DNA from: an uncultured Prevotella sp.
GTDB lineage: Bacteria > Bacteroidota > Bacteroidia > Bacteroidales > Bacteroidaceae
Direction: 5' to 3'
Assembly: GCA_934204655.1 (NCBI GenBank)
Contig: CAKPZJ010000014.1
Coordinates: forward strand, 1-62,205
Length of the DNA: 62,205 nt
Below are positions 25,442-34,370 of this stretch, piece by piece. Each line of letters opens with the position of its first letter. Position 1 is the stretch's first letter. The notes beneath the pieces were generated by a model. That model made no database searches. It was not told the DNA's origin and was given only the letters and a program-made list of their open reading frames with translations. A program made the translations under genes and the position numbers.

Positions 25442-27313
25442 ATGGAATTTACCTACGATGTGATAGTAGTCGGAGGGGGCCACGCAGGCTGCGAAGCCGC
25501 TGCGGCGGCAGCCCGGATGGGTGCCCATACCTGCCTGATTACTATGGACATGAACAAGATAGGCCAGATGAGTTGTAACCCAGCCATTGGCGGCATAGCC
25601 AAGGGCCAGATAGTCAGGGAGGTCGATGCCATAGGTGGGCACATGGCCCTGGTAACCGATGCCACCGCCATCCAGTTTCGCATGCTCAACCAGGGCAAGG
25701 GGCCAGCCGTCTGGTCGCCCCGCGCGCAGTGCGACAGAGGCAAATATATATGGAAGTGGCGCGAGGTGCTTGACGCCACCGACGGGCTGGACATCTGGCA
25801 GGACCAGGCCGACACGCTCATCGTAGAGCAGGGTGTGGCCACAGGTGTACAGACGGTGTGGGGCGTAACGTTCAGAGCCAGGGCCGTGGTCATCACGGCG
25901 GGCACATTCCTGAACGGACTGATGCACATAGGCCGGCACCAGTATCCCGGAGGCCGGTGTGCCGAACCGGCCGTTCCCCACCTCAGCGAGAGCATAGCTG
26001 AGCATGGCGTGCGCGTGGGCCGCATGAAGACGGGCACCCCGGTACGCATAGACCGGCGCAGCGTACACTTCGAGGATATGGAAGAGCAGCCCGGCGAGCA
26101 GACTTTCCATCAGTTTAGCTACATGGGCACCCACCGCCAGCTGCGCCAGCTGCCCTGCTGGACGTGTTACACCAACCGCGAGGCTCACGACGTACTGCGC
26201 AGTGGCCTGGCCGACTCGCCGCTCTTCAACGGACAGATACAGAGCACCGGCCCACGTTACTGTCCTTCTATCGAGACCAAGCTCGTCACCTTCCCGGGCA
26301 AAGACCAGCACCCCCTTTTCCTTGAGCCCGAGGGCGACAACACCAACGAAATGTATCTTAATGGTTTCTCTTCCAGCATGCCCATTGACATACAGATAGA
26401 GGCCATACACCGTATCCCGGCACTGCGCGACGCGCGTTTCTACCGTCCGGGCTACGCCATAGAGTACGACTACTTTGACCCCACACAACTTACACACTCG
26501 TTAGAGTCCAAGGTAATAGACGGGCTGTTCTTAGCCGGACAGGTCAATGGTACCACGGGCTACGAGGAGGCCGCCGGACAGGGGCTGATGGCTGGCATCA
26601 ACGCTGCGCTGAAGTGCAGTGGAGCCGAGCCGTGGGTAATGCAGCGCGACGAGAGCTACATCGGTGTGCTCATAGACGACCTTACCACCAAGGGGGTCGA
26701 CGAGCCTTACCGCATGTTTACCTCGCGGGCCGAGTACCGCATCCTGCTGCGCCAGGACGATGCCGACGCGCGGCTCACCGAGCGTGCCTACCACTTGGGA
26801 GTGGCCTCGCGTGAGCGCTACGACTGGTGGCTGCAGAAGAAAGAGGGCATCGGGCGTCTACTCGACTACTGCGACAACACCCCCGTCAAGCCGCGCGACA
26901 TCAACGGCTACCTGGAGCACTTAGGCACCACTCCCCTACGCTTCGGCTGCAAGGTGAGCGACCTGATAGGGCGCCCGCAGATAGGCATCGGCCAGTTAGC
27001 CGAGGCGCTGCCACAACTGCGCACGCTGATAGAGACCCTGCCCAACCGGCAGGAAGAGATAACCGAGGCTGCCGAGATTAAGATTAAGTACAAGGGGTAC
27101 ATAGAGCGCGAGCGGGTAATAGCCGACAAGATGCACCGACTGGAAGATATAAGGATAAAGGGACGCTTTGACTACAGTCAGCTGCACGAGATTTCGACCG
27201 AGGGCCGCCAAAAGCTCGCCAAGATTAACCCCGAGACCCTGGCGCAGGCCAGCCGTATTCCCGGAGTATCTCCCAGCGACATCAATGTACTACTGGTACT
27301 TATGGGAAGGTAG
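25442..27313 (+). CDS. mnmG: tRNA uridine-5-carboxymethylaminomethyl modification enzyme MnmG
   Basis: FAD-dependent subunit that, with GTPase MnmE, installs the cmnm5 group at wobble U34 of several tRNAs. The 623-residue product begins with the FAD site VGGGHAGCEAA (residues 10-20), has the conserved CNPAIGG (about 43-49) and catalytic-region cysteines, and ends with a helical C-terminal domain. Length is standard. The TAG stop shares its last base with a parS-like sequence (27313-27326). mnmG often lies near the replication origin in bacteria, which fits the parS-like sites here. apt follows 46 bases later. Confidence 0.97.
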   Translation: MEFTYDVIVVGGGHAGCEAAAAAARMGAHTCLITMDMNKIGQMSCNPAIGGIAKGQIVREVDAIGGHMALVTDATAIQFRMLNQGKGPAVWSPRAQCDRGKYIWKWREVLDATDGLDIWQDQADTLIVEQGVATGVQTVWGVTFRARAVVITAGTFLNGLMHIGRHQYPGGRCAEPAVPHLSESIAEHGVRVGRMKTGTPVRIDRRSVHFEDMEEQPGEQTFHQFSYMGTHRQLRQLPCWTCYTNREAHDVLRSGLADSPLFNGQIQSTGPRYCPSIETKLVTFPGKDQHPLFLEPEGDNTNEMYLNGFSSSMPIDIQIEAIHRIPALRDARFYRPGYAIEYDYFDPTQLTHSLESKVIDGLFLAGQVNGTTGYEEAAGQGLMAGINAALKCSGAEPWVMQRDESYIGVLIDDLTTKGVDEPYRMFTSRAEYRILLRQDDADARLTERAYHLGVASRERYDWWLQKKEGIGRLLDYCDNTPVKPRDINGYLEHLGTTPLRFGCKVSDLIGRPQIGIGQLAEALPQLRTLIETLPNRQEEITEAAEIKIKYKGYIERERVIADKMHRLEDIRIKGRFDYSQLHEISTEGRQKLAKINPETLAQASRIPGVSPSDINVLLVLMGR

Positions 27314-27326
27314 TTCCACGTGAAAC
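27313..27326. promoter_or_regulatory. parS-like site 1
   Basis: GTTCCACGTGAAAC, one base from the general parS core GTTTCACGTGAAAC. It begins on the last base of the mnmG stop codon. Confidence 0.6.
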
Positions 27327-27359
27327 CGAACGACAACAACGATAAAATCAATTATAATT

Positions 27360-27890
27360 ATGAACAACGAAGTACTAATTAAAAATCTGCGGTGCATCCC
27401 GGACTGGCCGATTAAAGGCGTTAATTTCAGGGATGTCACCACCCTATTCAAGAGTGCCGACTGCCTGCGCATCATAACCGACGAGATGTGCGAGCTGTAC
27501 AAAGATAAAGGCATAACTAAAATCGTGGGCATCGAAAGTCGCGGTTTTGTGATGTCCTCAGCCGTTGCCCTGCGTCTCAACGCCGGCATTGTACTCTGCC
27601 GAAAGCCTGGCAAACTGCCATGTGAGACCGTTCAGGAAAGTTATGCCAAAGAGTACGGCATAGATACCATCGAGATACACAAGGATGCTATCGATGAAAA
27701 TGATGTAGTACTGTTGCACGACGACCTGTTGGCCACGGGCGGCACCATGAAGGCTGCCTGCGACCTGGTAAAAAAGTTCCACCCCAAGCGCGTGTACTGC
27801 AATTTTATTATCGAACTCATCAACGAGGGCCTTAACGGCCGCGCCGCTTTTGACGACGACATAGAGGTAACCTCGCTCATACAGATATAA
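27360..27890 (+). CDS. apt: Adenine phosphoribosyltransferase
   Basis: Purine salvage enzyme that makes AMP from adenine and PRPP in the cytosol. The 176-residue product has the type I phosphoribosyltransferase signature VVLLHDDLLATGGTMKAA (about residues 117-134) and the Apt-specific N-terminal segment IPDWPIKGVNFRDVT. Length is normal. It lies between two parS-like sites, 46 bases after mnmG and about 146 bases before uvrC. No separate promoter consensus is obvious, so it may be co-transcribed with mnmG. Confidence 0.95.
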   Translation: MNNEVLIKNLRCIPDWPIKGVNFRDVTTLFKSADCLRIITDEMCELYKDKGITKIVGIESRGFVMSSAVALRLNAGIVLCRKPGKLPCETVQESYAKEYGIDTIEIHKDAIDENDVVLLHDDLLATGGTMKAACDLVKKFHPKRVYCNFIIELINEGLNGRAAFDDDIEVTSLIQI

Positions 27891-27974
27891 GCACGCAGAC
27901 CACTGCGGACACTTCGGAGATAGGGGCTGGGATGCGTGTAGACACCCCAGCCCCTATCACTATTACCACGGGAA

Positions 27975-28006
27975 ACGCTTAAAGTTTCACGTGAAACTTT
28001 AAGCGT
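27975..28006. promoter_or_regulatory. parS-like site 2 in a perfect 32-bp palindrome
   Basis: The centre, 27984-27997, is GTTTCACGTGAAAC, an exact parS core. The symmetry extends without mismatch to 16 bases per arm (27975-27990 and 27991-28006). ParB binding is expected from the family motif; the extra arm length could also make it a hairpin between apt and uvrC. Confidence 0.8.
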
Positions 28007-28036
28007 ACAACCAACTCGTTCACAACCATTTAGACC

Positions 28037-29902
28037 ATGACCAAAGATAACCAGGAGCGGATAGCAAGGCTCAAGAACATTGTACTGAATATGCCGGAGA
28101 AGCCCGGAAGCTACCAGTTCTATGACAAGGACCACACTATCATCTACGTGGGTAAGGCCAAGCGGCTAAAGAGCCGCGTGGCGTCGTACTTTCATACCGA
28201 GGTGGACCGGTTCAAGACCAAGGTGCTCGTATCTAAGATTTGCGACATCAGCTACACGGTCGTTAACACCGAGGAAGACGCCCTGCTGTTAGAGAATAGT
28301 CTCATCAAGAAGTACAACCCTCGTTACAACGTGCTGCTCAAGGACGGCAAGACCTACCCCAGCATCTGCATCACCAAGGACTACCTGCCCCGCATCTTCA
28401 AGACACGCACCATCAACCGCCGTGGCGGCACCTACTACGGCCCTTACAGCCATATCAGCAGTATGTACAACATCCTGGAGCTTATAGGCAAAGTTTATAA
28501 GCCCCGCAAGTGCCACCAGCCCATTACCCGCGAAGGTATAGCCTGTGGCAAGTACAAGGCGTGCTTAGAGTACCACATACACAACTGCTACGGCCCCTGC
28601 ATAGGGCGCCAGAGCTACGACGACTACATGGAAAACATACGCCAGGCCCGCGAAATACTCAAGGGCAACACCCGCGAGCTCAGCGAGCTGCTGTATAAGC
28701 AGATGCAGACCTTGGCGGAGCAACTGCAGTTTGAGCGGGCAGAGGTCATCAAGCAGCGCTACCTGCTCTTGCAGAGTTTCGTGAGCCGCAGCGAAGTGGT
28801 AAGCCATACCATTACCGACGTAGATGTGTTCAGCATAACCGATGACGAGGCCAACCACAACGCCTACATTAACTATATACACGTCAAGAACGGCACCGTC
28901 AACCAGAGTTTTACCTTCGAATACCACCGCAAGCTCGACGAGACCGATGCCGACCTGCTCCTCACGGCCATCCCTGACATCAGGGAGCGCTTTGGCAGTT
29001 CCGCCCGCGAGATTATTGTCCCCTTCGAGCTCGAATGGACACTCCACGACGCCACCTTTACCGTCCCCCAACGTGGCGACAAGCACCACCTGCTCGAACT
29101 GTCTGAGATGAACAGCCGCCAGTACAAGTTTGACCGCCTGAAGCAAGCCGAGAAACTCAATCCGGAGCAGAAACAGACGCGGTTGATGAAAGAGCTACAG
29201 CAGAAGCTGCACCTGGAACACCTGCCGTACCAGATAGAGTGCTTTGACAACTCCAATATATCCGGCACGGATGCCGTGGCGGGCTGCGTGGTATTCAAGG
29301 GCATGAAGCCGAGCAAGAAAGACTACCGCAAGTACACCATCAAGACCGTAGAGGGCCCCGACGACTACGCCTCGATGCAGGAGGTGGTGCGGCGGCGTTA
29401 CTCGCGCATGGTCGAGGAGGGTGCCACCCTACCCGACCTCATCATTACCGATGGCGGCAAGGGTCAGATGGACGTAGTAAGTGCTGTGGTACATGGCGAG
29501 TTAGGTCTGAGCATCCCCGTGGCCGGTCTGGCCAAGGACGACCGCCATCGCACCAACGAACTTCTCTATGGCGACCCCATCCGCACAGTCGGCCTCGATG
29601 TCAAAGGCGAACTCTTCCACGCCCTCACACGTATCCAGGACGAGGTTCACCGTTACGCCATCACCTTTCACCGCGACAAGCGGTCTAAGCACGCCCTGCA
29701 CAGCGAACTCGACGACATCCGCGGCATAGGACCTAAGTCTAAGGAGGCGCTGTTAGCACAACTGAAGACGGTAAAAACCATCAAGAACGCTGATATACAG
29801 ACGCTTACATCCATTGTAGGTTCTGCCAAAGCGCGGGTGGTCTATCAGCATTTCCACCCCGAGGGCGAGGGCGACACGACTGCCAATCAGCCCACCCTGT
29901 AA
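28037..29902 (+). CDS. uvrC: UvrABC excinuclease subunit C
   Basis: Nuclease subunit of nucleotide excision repair that cuts on both sides of a lesion. The 621-residue product has an N-terminal GIY-YIG nuclease domain (GSYQFYD, IIYVGKAKRLKSRV, about residues 22-50), a UVR motif binding UvrB (about 205-240, QLQFERAEVIKQRY), the RNase H-like C-terminal nuclease (CFDNSNISG, then DGGKGQ), and a terminal helix-hairpin-helix region (IRGIGPKSKEALL). Length and order are standard. It starts 31 bases after the 32-bp parS-like palindrome. Confidence 0.97.
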   Translation: MTKDNQERIARLKNIVLNMPEKPGSYQFYDKDHTIIYVGKAKRLKSRVASYFHTEVDRFKTKVLVSKICDISYTVVNTEEDALLLENSLIKKYNPRYNVLLKDGKTYPSICITKDYLPRIFKTRTINRRGGTYYGPYSHISSMYNILELIGKVYKPRKCHQPITREGIACGKYKACLEYHIHNCYGPCIGRQSYDDYMENIRQAREILKGNTRELSELLYKQMQTLAEQLQFERAEVIKQRYLLLQSFVSRSEVVSHTITDVDVFSITDDEANHNAYINYIHVKNGTVNQSFTFEYHRKLDETDADLLLTAIPDIRERFGSSAREIIVPFELEWTLHDATFTVPQRGDKHHLLELSEMNSRQYKFDRLKQAEKLNPEQKQTRLMKELQQKLHLEHLPYQIECFDNSNISGTDAVAGCVVFKGMKPSKKDYRKYTIKTVEGPDDYASMQEVVRRRYSRMVEEGATLPDLIITDGGKGQMDVVSAVVHGELGLSIPVAGLAKDDRHRTNELLYGDPIRTVGLDVKGELFHALTRIQDEVHRYAITFHRDKRSKHALHSELDDIRGIGPKSKEALLAQLKTVKTIKNADIQTLTSIVGSAKARVVYQHFHPEGEGDTTANQPTL

Positions 29903-30789
29903 CGCCACTCTGTGGATGCCCCTGACACCTCGGCCCAAGTACGCAGACAGCGCCCTGCGCCTGGCTGCCGCACCGAGAAGCGCGGGGGCATCACCTGCTG
30001 CCTATCAGCCTTGTGGAGCAATCTGTGGGAGCCACCTCGCCCGTCATCCTTATATTGTCCGTATTTTTCTTAACCCGATCCCCTATCACCGCCATGTATA
30101 TTTATGCAGAAACGGGGGTCGATGGCCTGTCAGGGCTTGCGCAAATCCACACCATTGACCCCGACGGGACCGAAAACGGGCACTATGGCGAGGGCCAGAA
30201 GCATCGCCAGCCGGCTAACGGCCATCTTTAGCGCGCTGGGAGCCGTCATTAGCTCGCCAAAGGTACTTCCAGGGCCTCAGAACGCCCTCGTCTGCCTATG
30301 CCGAAACAACTGCCCATGGACGGACTTTCAGTCCCATTTTGGCCAAAAACAGCCCATGCCAGCCTCCGCGCCATCCCCGTTTCGGGCCCCGACAACCTCT
30401 TTAGGCCCTTTATCGGCCCCTATTTTCCTAAAAATCATCCCACCATAGCGGCCCATTCTCTGCATAAATATACCGACAACGGCGCGTGCGTGCATAATTA
30501 TTCAGAGCCATTTGTCCATCATTTTTACTTATTCAGCAGACAGGCCATGGTTTTTCGCCCGATGTCCGCCAGGACGCTAACCACCACCCCATCCTCCGTA
30601 GCCCTTTCCGCCCCTATCACCAACGCCCGTGGCAGTACCAGCCCGAACCCCTAACCACGCCCCAGAACGGGCTAAAAAACCTTTAATCAGCCCTCACCCA
30701 GCGCCTAAAGCCACCCACAAAACCCAGAGAACGGGCCGCAGCGATAAAAAAAAACTGACCAAACCACGCGCTGTAACTAATTAAATTGT
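29903..30789. other. C-rich gene desert with a distant inverted repeat
   Basis: No gene is supported in this stretch. The plus strand is unusually rich in C runs and GGCCC/GCCCC words, with a fragment of the short GACCG family (CTTTAGCGCGCTGGGAGCCG, about 30223-30262). TATATTTATGCAGA near 30097 and its complement TCTGCATAAATATA near 30457 form a 14-bp inverted repeat about 360 bases apart. A similar C-rich stretch with TATAAATATA occurs at 61190-61290. It could be a decayed gene or an unrecognised element. Confidence 0.5.
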
Positions 30790-30797
30790 TATCTTTG
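30790..30797 (+). promoter_or_regulatory. dtd promoter -7 box
   Basis: TATCTTTG, 47 bases before the dtd ATG; it also excludes the longer start at 30803. Confidence 0.55.
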
Positions 30798-30844
30798 TAA
30801 GCGTGTCCGGCACCGCAGCCGGCCCGTTTATCACGCAGACCATT

Positions 30845-31297
30845 ATGAGAATTGTCATACAGCGCGTAGCCCACGCATCGGTAACCATCGACCAACAGGT
30901 CAAGTCGGCCATAGGCCCGGGCATGCTCATCTTAGTGGGCATCGAGGCTGCCGACACCACCGATGATGCCGACTGGCTGATACACAAGGTGATAGGCTTA
31001 CGCATATTCGACGACGACCAGGGCATAATGAACCGCGACATCGTACAGGCCGCTGGCGACATCCTGGTAGTGTCGCAGTTTACCCTCATGGCCAGTTACA
31101 AGAAGGGCAACCGCCCCTCGTGGTTTCGCGCCGCCCCTCACGACATATCCATCCCCCTCTACGAGTACTTCTGCGACCACCTGAGCGAGGCCTTGGGGCG
31201 ACCTGTGGGCACGGGCGAGTTTGGGGCCGACATGCAGGTATCGCTGCTCAACGATGGGCCGGTAACCATCTGCATGGACACTAAGAACAAGGAGTAA
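30845..31297 (+). CDS. dtd: D-aminoacyl-tRNA deacylase
   Basis: Proofreading enzyme that hydrolyses D-amino acids (and glycine mischarged on tRNA-Ala) from tRNA. The 150-residue product opens MRIVIQRV and has the cross-subunit active-site motifs SQFTLMA (about residues 77-83) and a C-terminal GxxP-type motif NDGPVT (about 135-140). The open frame begins at 30803, but those 14 codons start almost at the promoter and do not match the family, so 30845 is chosen. It heads a co-directional group with two small membrane proteins, a MazG-like protein and deoC. Confidence 0.94.
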   Translation: MRIVIQRVAHASVTIDQQVKSAIGPGMLILVGIEAADTTDDADWLIHKVIGLRIFDDDQGIMNRDIVQAAGDILVVSQFTLMASYKKGNRPSWFRAAPHDISIPLYEYFCDHLSEALGRPVGTGEFGADMQVSLLNDGPVTICMDTKNKE

Positions 31298-31334
31298 CCC
31301 CATCCATACACCGACCATTACAACTCTTATCAAT

Positions 31335-31619
31335 ATGCAGGAAAAGACTATCAACCGCATACTCTATATACTGAGATTCAGCGGACTGGCCCTCATCTTA
31401 GCGGCCTCTAAGTTCAAGCATCGCCCCGCAGGCTACTGGATGGCCTCCGTGGGCTGTCTGCTGGTAGGCATCAGCACGGCCATAGTGCTGCTGTCGCGCT
31501 GGAGGCTACCCTATGCCACCACGGGCCAGCGTATCCGCGGCGCGGCTTACTACGCCATTATCACCCTGCTCTGGGCCGTGGGCACGGTATGGATGGGCAT
31601 CCTGGCGTGTACCCGATAA
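31335..31619 (+). CDS. Small membrane protein, unknown function
   Basis: The 94-residue protein has three hydrophobic segments (about residues 14-24, 34-52 and 70-90) and basic loops. It is not recognised as a named family. It starts 37 bases after dtd and is followed 32 bases later by a second small membrane protein with a similar size and layout, possibly an old duplication, though the sequences show little clear identity. Same operon as dtd by spacing. Confidence 0.6.
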   Translation: MQEKTINRILYILRFSGLALILAASKFKHRPAGYWMASVGCLLVGISTAIVLLSRWRLPYATTGQRIRGAAYYAIITLLWAVGTVWMGILACTR

Positions 31620-31651
31620 GGCCGTCGCAGCCCCCTAAACGCTCAATAGTT

Positions 31652-31915
31652 ATGGATAGAAACGACATCAAACACGAGGTAATAGAGACCGCCATCTGGC
31701 TCTTGCAGATAGCGGGCCTGCTGCTGCTCATTGTGGGCGGCATCATCTACCACGGCCAGCGGAGCACCTATGTGGGCGGTGCGCTCTGCACGGCTTACTT
31801 CGTTATCAGCGCTTATCGCAGCCGCCACAGCCGCCGCCGGGCCGTTCTCTACGGCCTCATGGCCGTGGTATTAGCAGGTCTGCTCATCGGCCATTATCTA
31901 ACGCAAAGCCTATGA
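31652..31915 (+). CDS. Small membrane protein, unknown function
   Basis: The 87-residue protein has hydrophobic segments at about 16-30, 40-50 and 64-83, separated by the basic stretch YRSRHSRRRA. The open frame could start at 31589, but MDRNDIKHEV at 31652 lies after a reasonable intergenic gap and avoids overlap with the upstream gene. Its stop overlaps the MazG-like gene by 4 bases (ATGA), so the two are coupled. No function can be assigned. Confidence 0.6.
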   Translation: MDRNDIKHEVIETAIWLLQIAGLLLLIVGGIIYHGQRSTYVGGALCTAYFVISAYRSRHSRRRAVLYGLMAVVLAGLLIGHYLTQSL

Positions 31916-32256
31916 CTATCAAGGAAGCCCAACAGATGGTCGACGAGTGGATACACCGCTACGGCGTGCGCTACTTCTCAGAGCTCACCAACATGGCCTG
32001 CCTTACCGAGGAGGTGGGCGAACTGGCCCGCGTCATGGCCCGCAGCTATGGCGACCAGAGTTTTAAACCCGGTGAGCGCCCCAACTTAGGCGAGGAGATG
32101 GCCGATGTGCTCTGGGTGCTGCTCTGTCTGGCCAACCAGACGGGCGTAGACCTCACCGACGAGTTGCGCAAGAGCTTCGAGAAGAAAACCCAGCGCGATG
32201 CTACCCGCCATATAGACAACCCAAAACTACATGATCCTCAACAAGATAAACATTAA
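31912..32256 (+). CDS. MazG-like nucleotide pyrophosphohydrolase
   Basis: The 114-residue all-helical protein carries the MazG/dUTPase-superfamily metal site: EEVGEL (about residues 33-38) and, one helix later, EEMADVLW (about 62-69), the ExxE and ExxD pairs that bind Mg. Such single-domain enzymes hydrolyse (d)NTPs to monophosphate and PPi, often as housecleaning enzymes; the preferred nucleotide cannot be read. It overlaps the upstream membrane protein by 4 bases and is 12 bases before deoC, giving a nucleotide-metabolism pairing. Confidence 0.88.
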   Translation: MTIKEAQQMVDEWIHRYGVRYFSELTNMACLTEEVGELARVMARSYGDQSFKPGERPNLGEEMADVLWVLLCLANQTGVDLTDELRKSFEKKTQRDATRHIDNPKLHDPQQDKH

Positions 32257-32268
32257 CACCATATAGAT

Positions 32269-33201
32269 ATGATAGACACTACTAAACTACATCTGAAAGT
32301 AGAGGGACAGCCCACCGGGCAGCCCGACAAGTATCAGCAGGCGCTGAGCAAGTACCGCCTGGACATCACCGATGCCGAGGTGGCCCAACAGGTACAGGCC
32401 ATCGTGGCCAAGGCCGCCGAGAACAACACCCCCGAGGTATGGAAGTTTCTCTTGGGCAGCGTAGAGCTTACCTCGCTCCACACCACCGATACCGAGGAAG
32501 AGATTCTGGCCCTGGTAGAGAAGGTCAATACCTTCGCCCACGAGTTCGCCGCCCTGCCCCATGTAGCCACCATCTGCACCTATCCCTGCTTTGCCAAGTT
32601 GGTGAGCCAAAGCCTTGAGGTCGACGGCGTAGAGGTAACCAATGTATGTGGCTCGTTCCCCTCGTCGCAGACATTCTTAGAGGTTAAGATAGCCGAGACT
32701 GCCCTGGCCATCGGTGACGGTGCCACAGAGATAGACATCGTACAGCCGGTGGGCAAGTTCCTGTCGGGCGACTACGAGGGAGTGGCCGATGAAATCGGTG
32801 AAATCAAGGAGACTTGCGGCGAGGTGCCTCTCAAGGTTATCCTCGAAACGGGCGACCTGCGCGGAGCCGCCGATGTAAAGCGCGCTGCCATCATCGCCAT
32901 GTATGCCGGTGCCGACTACATCAAGACGTCGACTGGCAAGGAGAAGGTGAGTGCCACCCCCGAGGCTGTGTACGTCATGTGCCAGGCCATCAAGGAGTAT
33001 TACGACCAGACGGGCATCCAGATAGGTCTAAAGCCTGCCGGTGGCATCAACACGGTCATGGACGCTGTGACATACTACACCATTGTCAAGGAGGTGTTAG
33101 GCGATAAGTGGCTAACTAACAAGTGGTTCCGCCTGGGAACCAGTCGCCTTACCAACCTGCTCATCAGTGCCATCACCGCTACCGATGTAAAGTATTTCTA
33201 A
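32269..33201 (+). CDS. deoC: Deoxyribose-phosphate aldolase
   Basis: DeoC cleaves 2-deoxyribose-5-phosphate to glyceraldehyde-3-phosphate and acetaldehyde in deoxynucleoside catabolism. The 310-residue product has the Schiff-base lysine in YIKTSTGKE (about residue 220) and the second active-site lysine in GLKPAGGI (about 250), with the class I aldolase TIM-barrel pattern. It is somewhat longer than E. coli DeoC owing to an N-terminal extension. It follows the MazG-like gene by 12 bases and ends before a bidirectional terminator. Confidence 0.95.
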   Translation: MIDTTKLHLKVEGQPTGQPDKYQQALSKYRLDITDAEVAQQVQAIVAKAAENNTPEVWKFLLGSVELTSLHTTDTEEEILALVEKVNTFAHEFAALPHVATICTYPCFAKLVSQSLEVDGVEVTNVCGSFPSSQTFLEVKIAETALAIGDGATEIDIVQPVGKFLSGDYEGVADEIGEIKETCGEVPLKVILETGDLRGAADVKRAAIIAMYAGADYIKTSTGKEKVSATPEAVYVMCQAIKEYYDQTGIQIGLKPAGGINTVMDAVTYYTIVKEVLGDKWLTNKWFRLGTSRLTNLLISAITATDVKYF

Positions 33202-33240
33202 TATTGCTGCCCCACCCGCGGGGAGCATCCCTAAAAGCCA

Positions 33241-33274
33241 AAAAGGCCCGGAACAGCAGAGTTCCGGGCCTTTT
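33241..33274. terminator. Bidirectional terminator
   Basis: AAAAGGCCCGGAAC (33241-33254) pairs perfectly with GTTCCGGGCCTTTT (33261-33274) around a 6-base loop, between converging deoC and the polyprenyl synthase gene. Confidence 0.92.
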
Positions 33275-33303
33275 CGGCTATGCTCGTCACCCCTCCGGGT
33301 GTC

Positions 33304-34281
33304 TTACAACTTGCGCTTAATCACGTAGTCCAGGTAAGCCTGGAGCGCGCTGCGTATGCTGTCGTCGTGTACGTACTGGGCTATGAACGAGCGGGCATCG
33401 TCGTGAAACTCCCACATACGGCGCTCGGCATACTCGATACCGCCGTGCTCCTTGGTATAAGCTACCAACTGCCCTATCTCATCGTGGCTTATGGTGCGGT
33501 CCTTCACCTTGTAGGCCAGGGTCTTAATGGCCTCTGGAGCACCGTTATTAACCGCGTAAATGGCTGGCAGCGTGAGCTTTCCCTCAGCCATGTCGTTGCC
33601 GGTGGGCTTGCCAATGGTCTCCGAGTCGTAGTAGTCAAATATATCATCGCGTATCTGGAAGATAATGCCTAAGTTCTGACCGAAACGGGCTGCCGCAGCC
33701 ACCTCCTCGTCGCTGGCACCCGACGCCTGAGCCCCTATAGCCGCGCAGGCTTCGAAGAGGGCGGCCGTCTTGTCCTTTATAATATTATAGTACACCTCTT
33801 CCGACAGCTCGTGGTTACTGATGTTAGACAGCTGCAGTATCTCGCCGTCCGAGAGGGTGCGGCCCAGCTGCGCCAGGTAGCGTACTATCTTCTCGGAGTG
33901 GGTGTACGACACATGGAGCAGGGCGGTAGACAGGATGTAGTCGCCCACCAACACGCTCACCTTGTTGTCATAGAGCGCGTTGACCGAAGCCTGTCCGCGG
34001 CGCTCGCCACTCTCGTCTACCACGTCGTCGTGTACCAGCGAGGCGGTGTGCAGCAACTCCAGGCCGATGGCTGCGTTCTGCGTCACCTCCGTCACCCGTC
34101 CAAAGTTCTTGGCCATCAGCAGTATCAGCATGGGTCTCATCCGCTTACCGGCCCGCTTACGTATGTGGTTAAGTGCCTGGGCCAGCATGCCGTCCTCGTG
34201 GTCGAGCGCAGCGTTAAAGAGTACGATGAAATCGTTTAATTCGGCTGATATGGGTGTTCTTATGAGTGATAGGTAATCCAT
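33304..34281 (-). CDS. Long-chain trans-polyprenyl diphosphate synthase
   Basis: Makes the isoprenoid tail of menaquinone by condensing isopentenyl diphosphate onto an allylic primer. The 325-residue product contains both aspartate-rich motifs: LVHDDVVDE (about residues 78-86) and DDIFDYYD (about 217-224), and the GKRMRPML start region. Length fits octaprenyl-type synthases (IspB-like), but chain length cannot be read. Its -7 box is 19 bases upstream. It diverges from polA. Confidence 0.93.
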   Translation of the reverse strand: MDYLSLIRTPISAELNDFIVLFNAALDHEDGMLAQALNHIRKRAGKRMRPMLILLMAKNFGRVTEVTQNAAIGLELLHTASLVHDDVVDESGERRGQASVNALYDNKVSVLVGDYILSTALLHVSYTHSEKIVRYLAQLGRTLSDGEILQLSNISNHELSEEVYYNIIKDKTAALFEACAAIGAQASGASDEEVAAAARFGQNLGIIFQIRDDIFDYYDSETIGKPTGNDMAEGKLTLPAIYAVNNGAPEAIKTLAYKVKDRTISHDEIGQLVAYTKEHGGIEYAERRMWEFHDDARSFIAQYVHDDSIRSALQAYLDYVIKRKL

Positions 34282-34300
34282 GACGGGTATTAATTTGATA

Positions 34301-34308
34301 CAAAATTA
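34301..34308 (-). promoter_or_regulatory. Polyprenyl synthase promoter -7 box
   Basis: The minus strand reads TAATTTTG, 19 bases before the ATG. A weaker plus-strand match, TAATTTTA at 34343-34350, could serve polA. Confidence 0.55.
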
Positions 34309-34370
34309 CGGATTATTTCTTATACTTATGCCTTTTTTTTCGTAATTTTACAGGATAAAAGCTATCCATT

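Noticed and set aside
29903..30789. Replication origin
   Set aside because: Close to parS-like sites and mnmG, but no cluster of TTATCCACA-type DnaA boxes or AT-rich unwinding region is visible, and gene orientation does not switch here.
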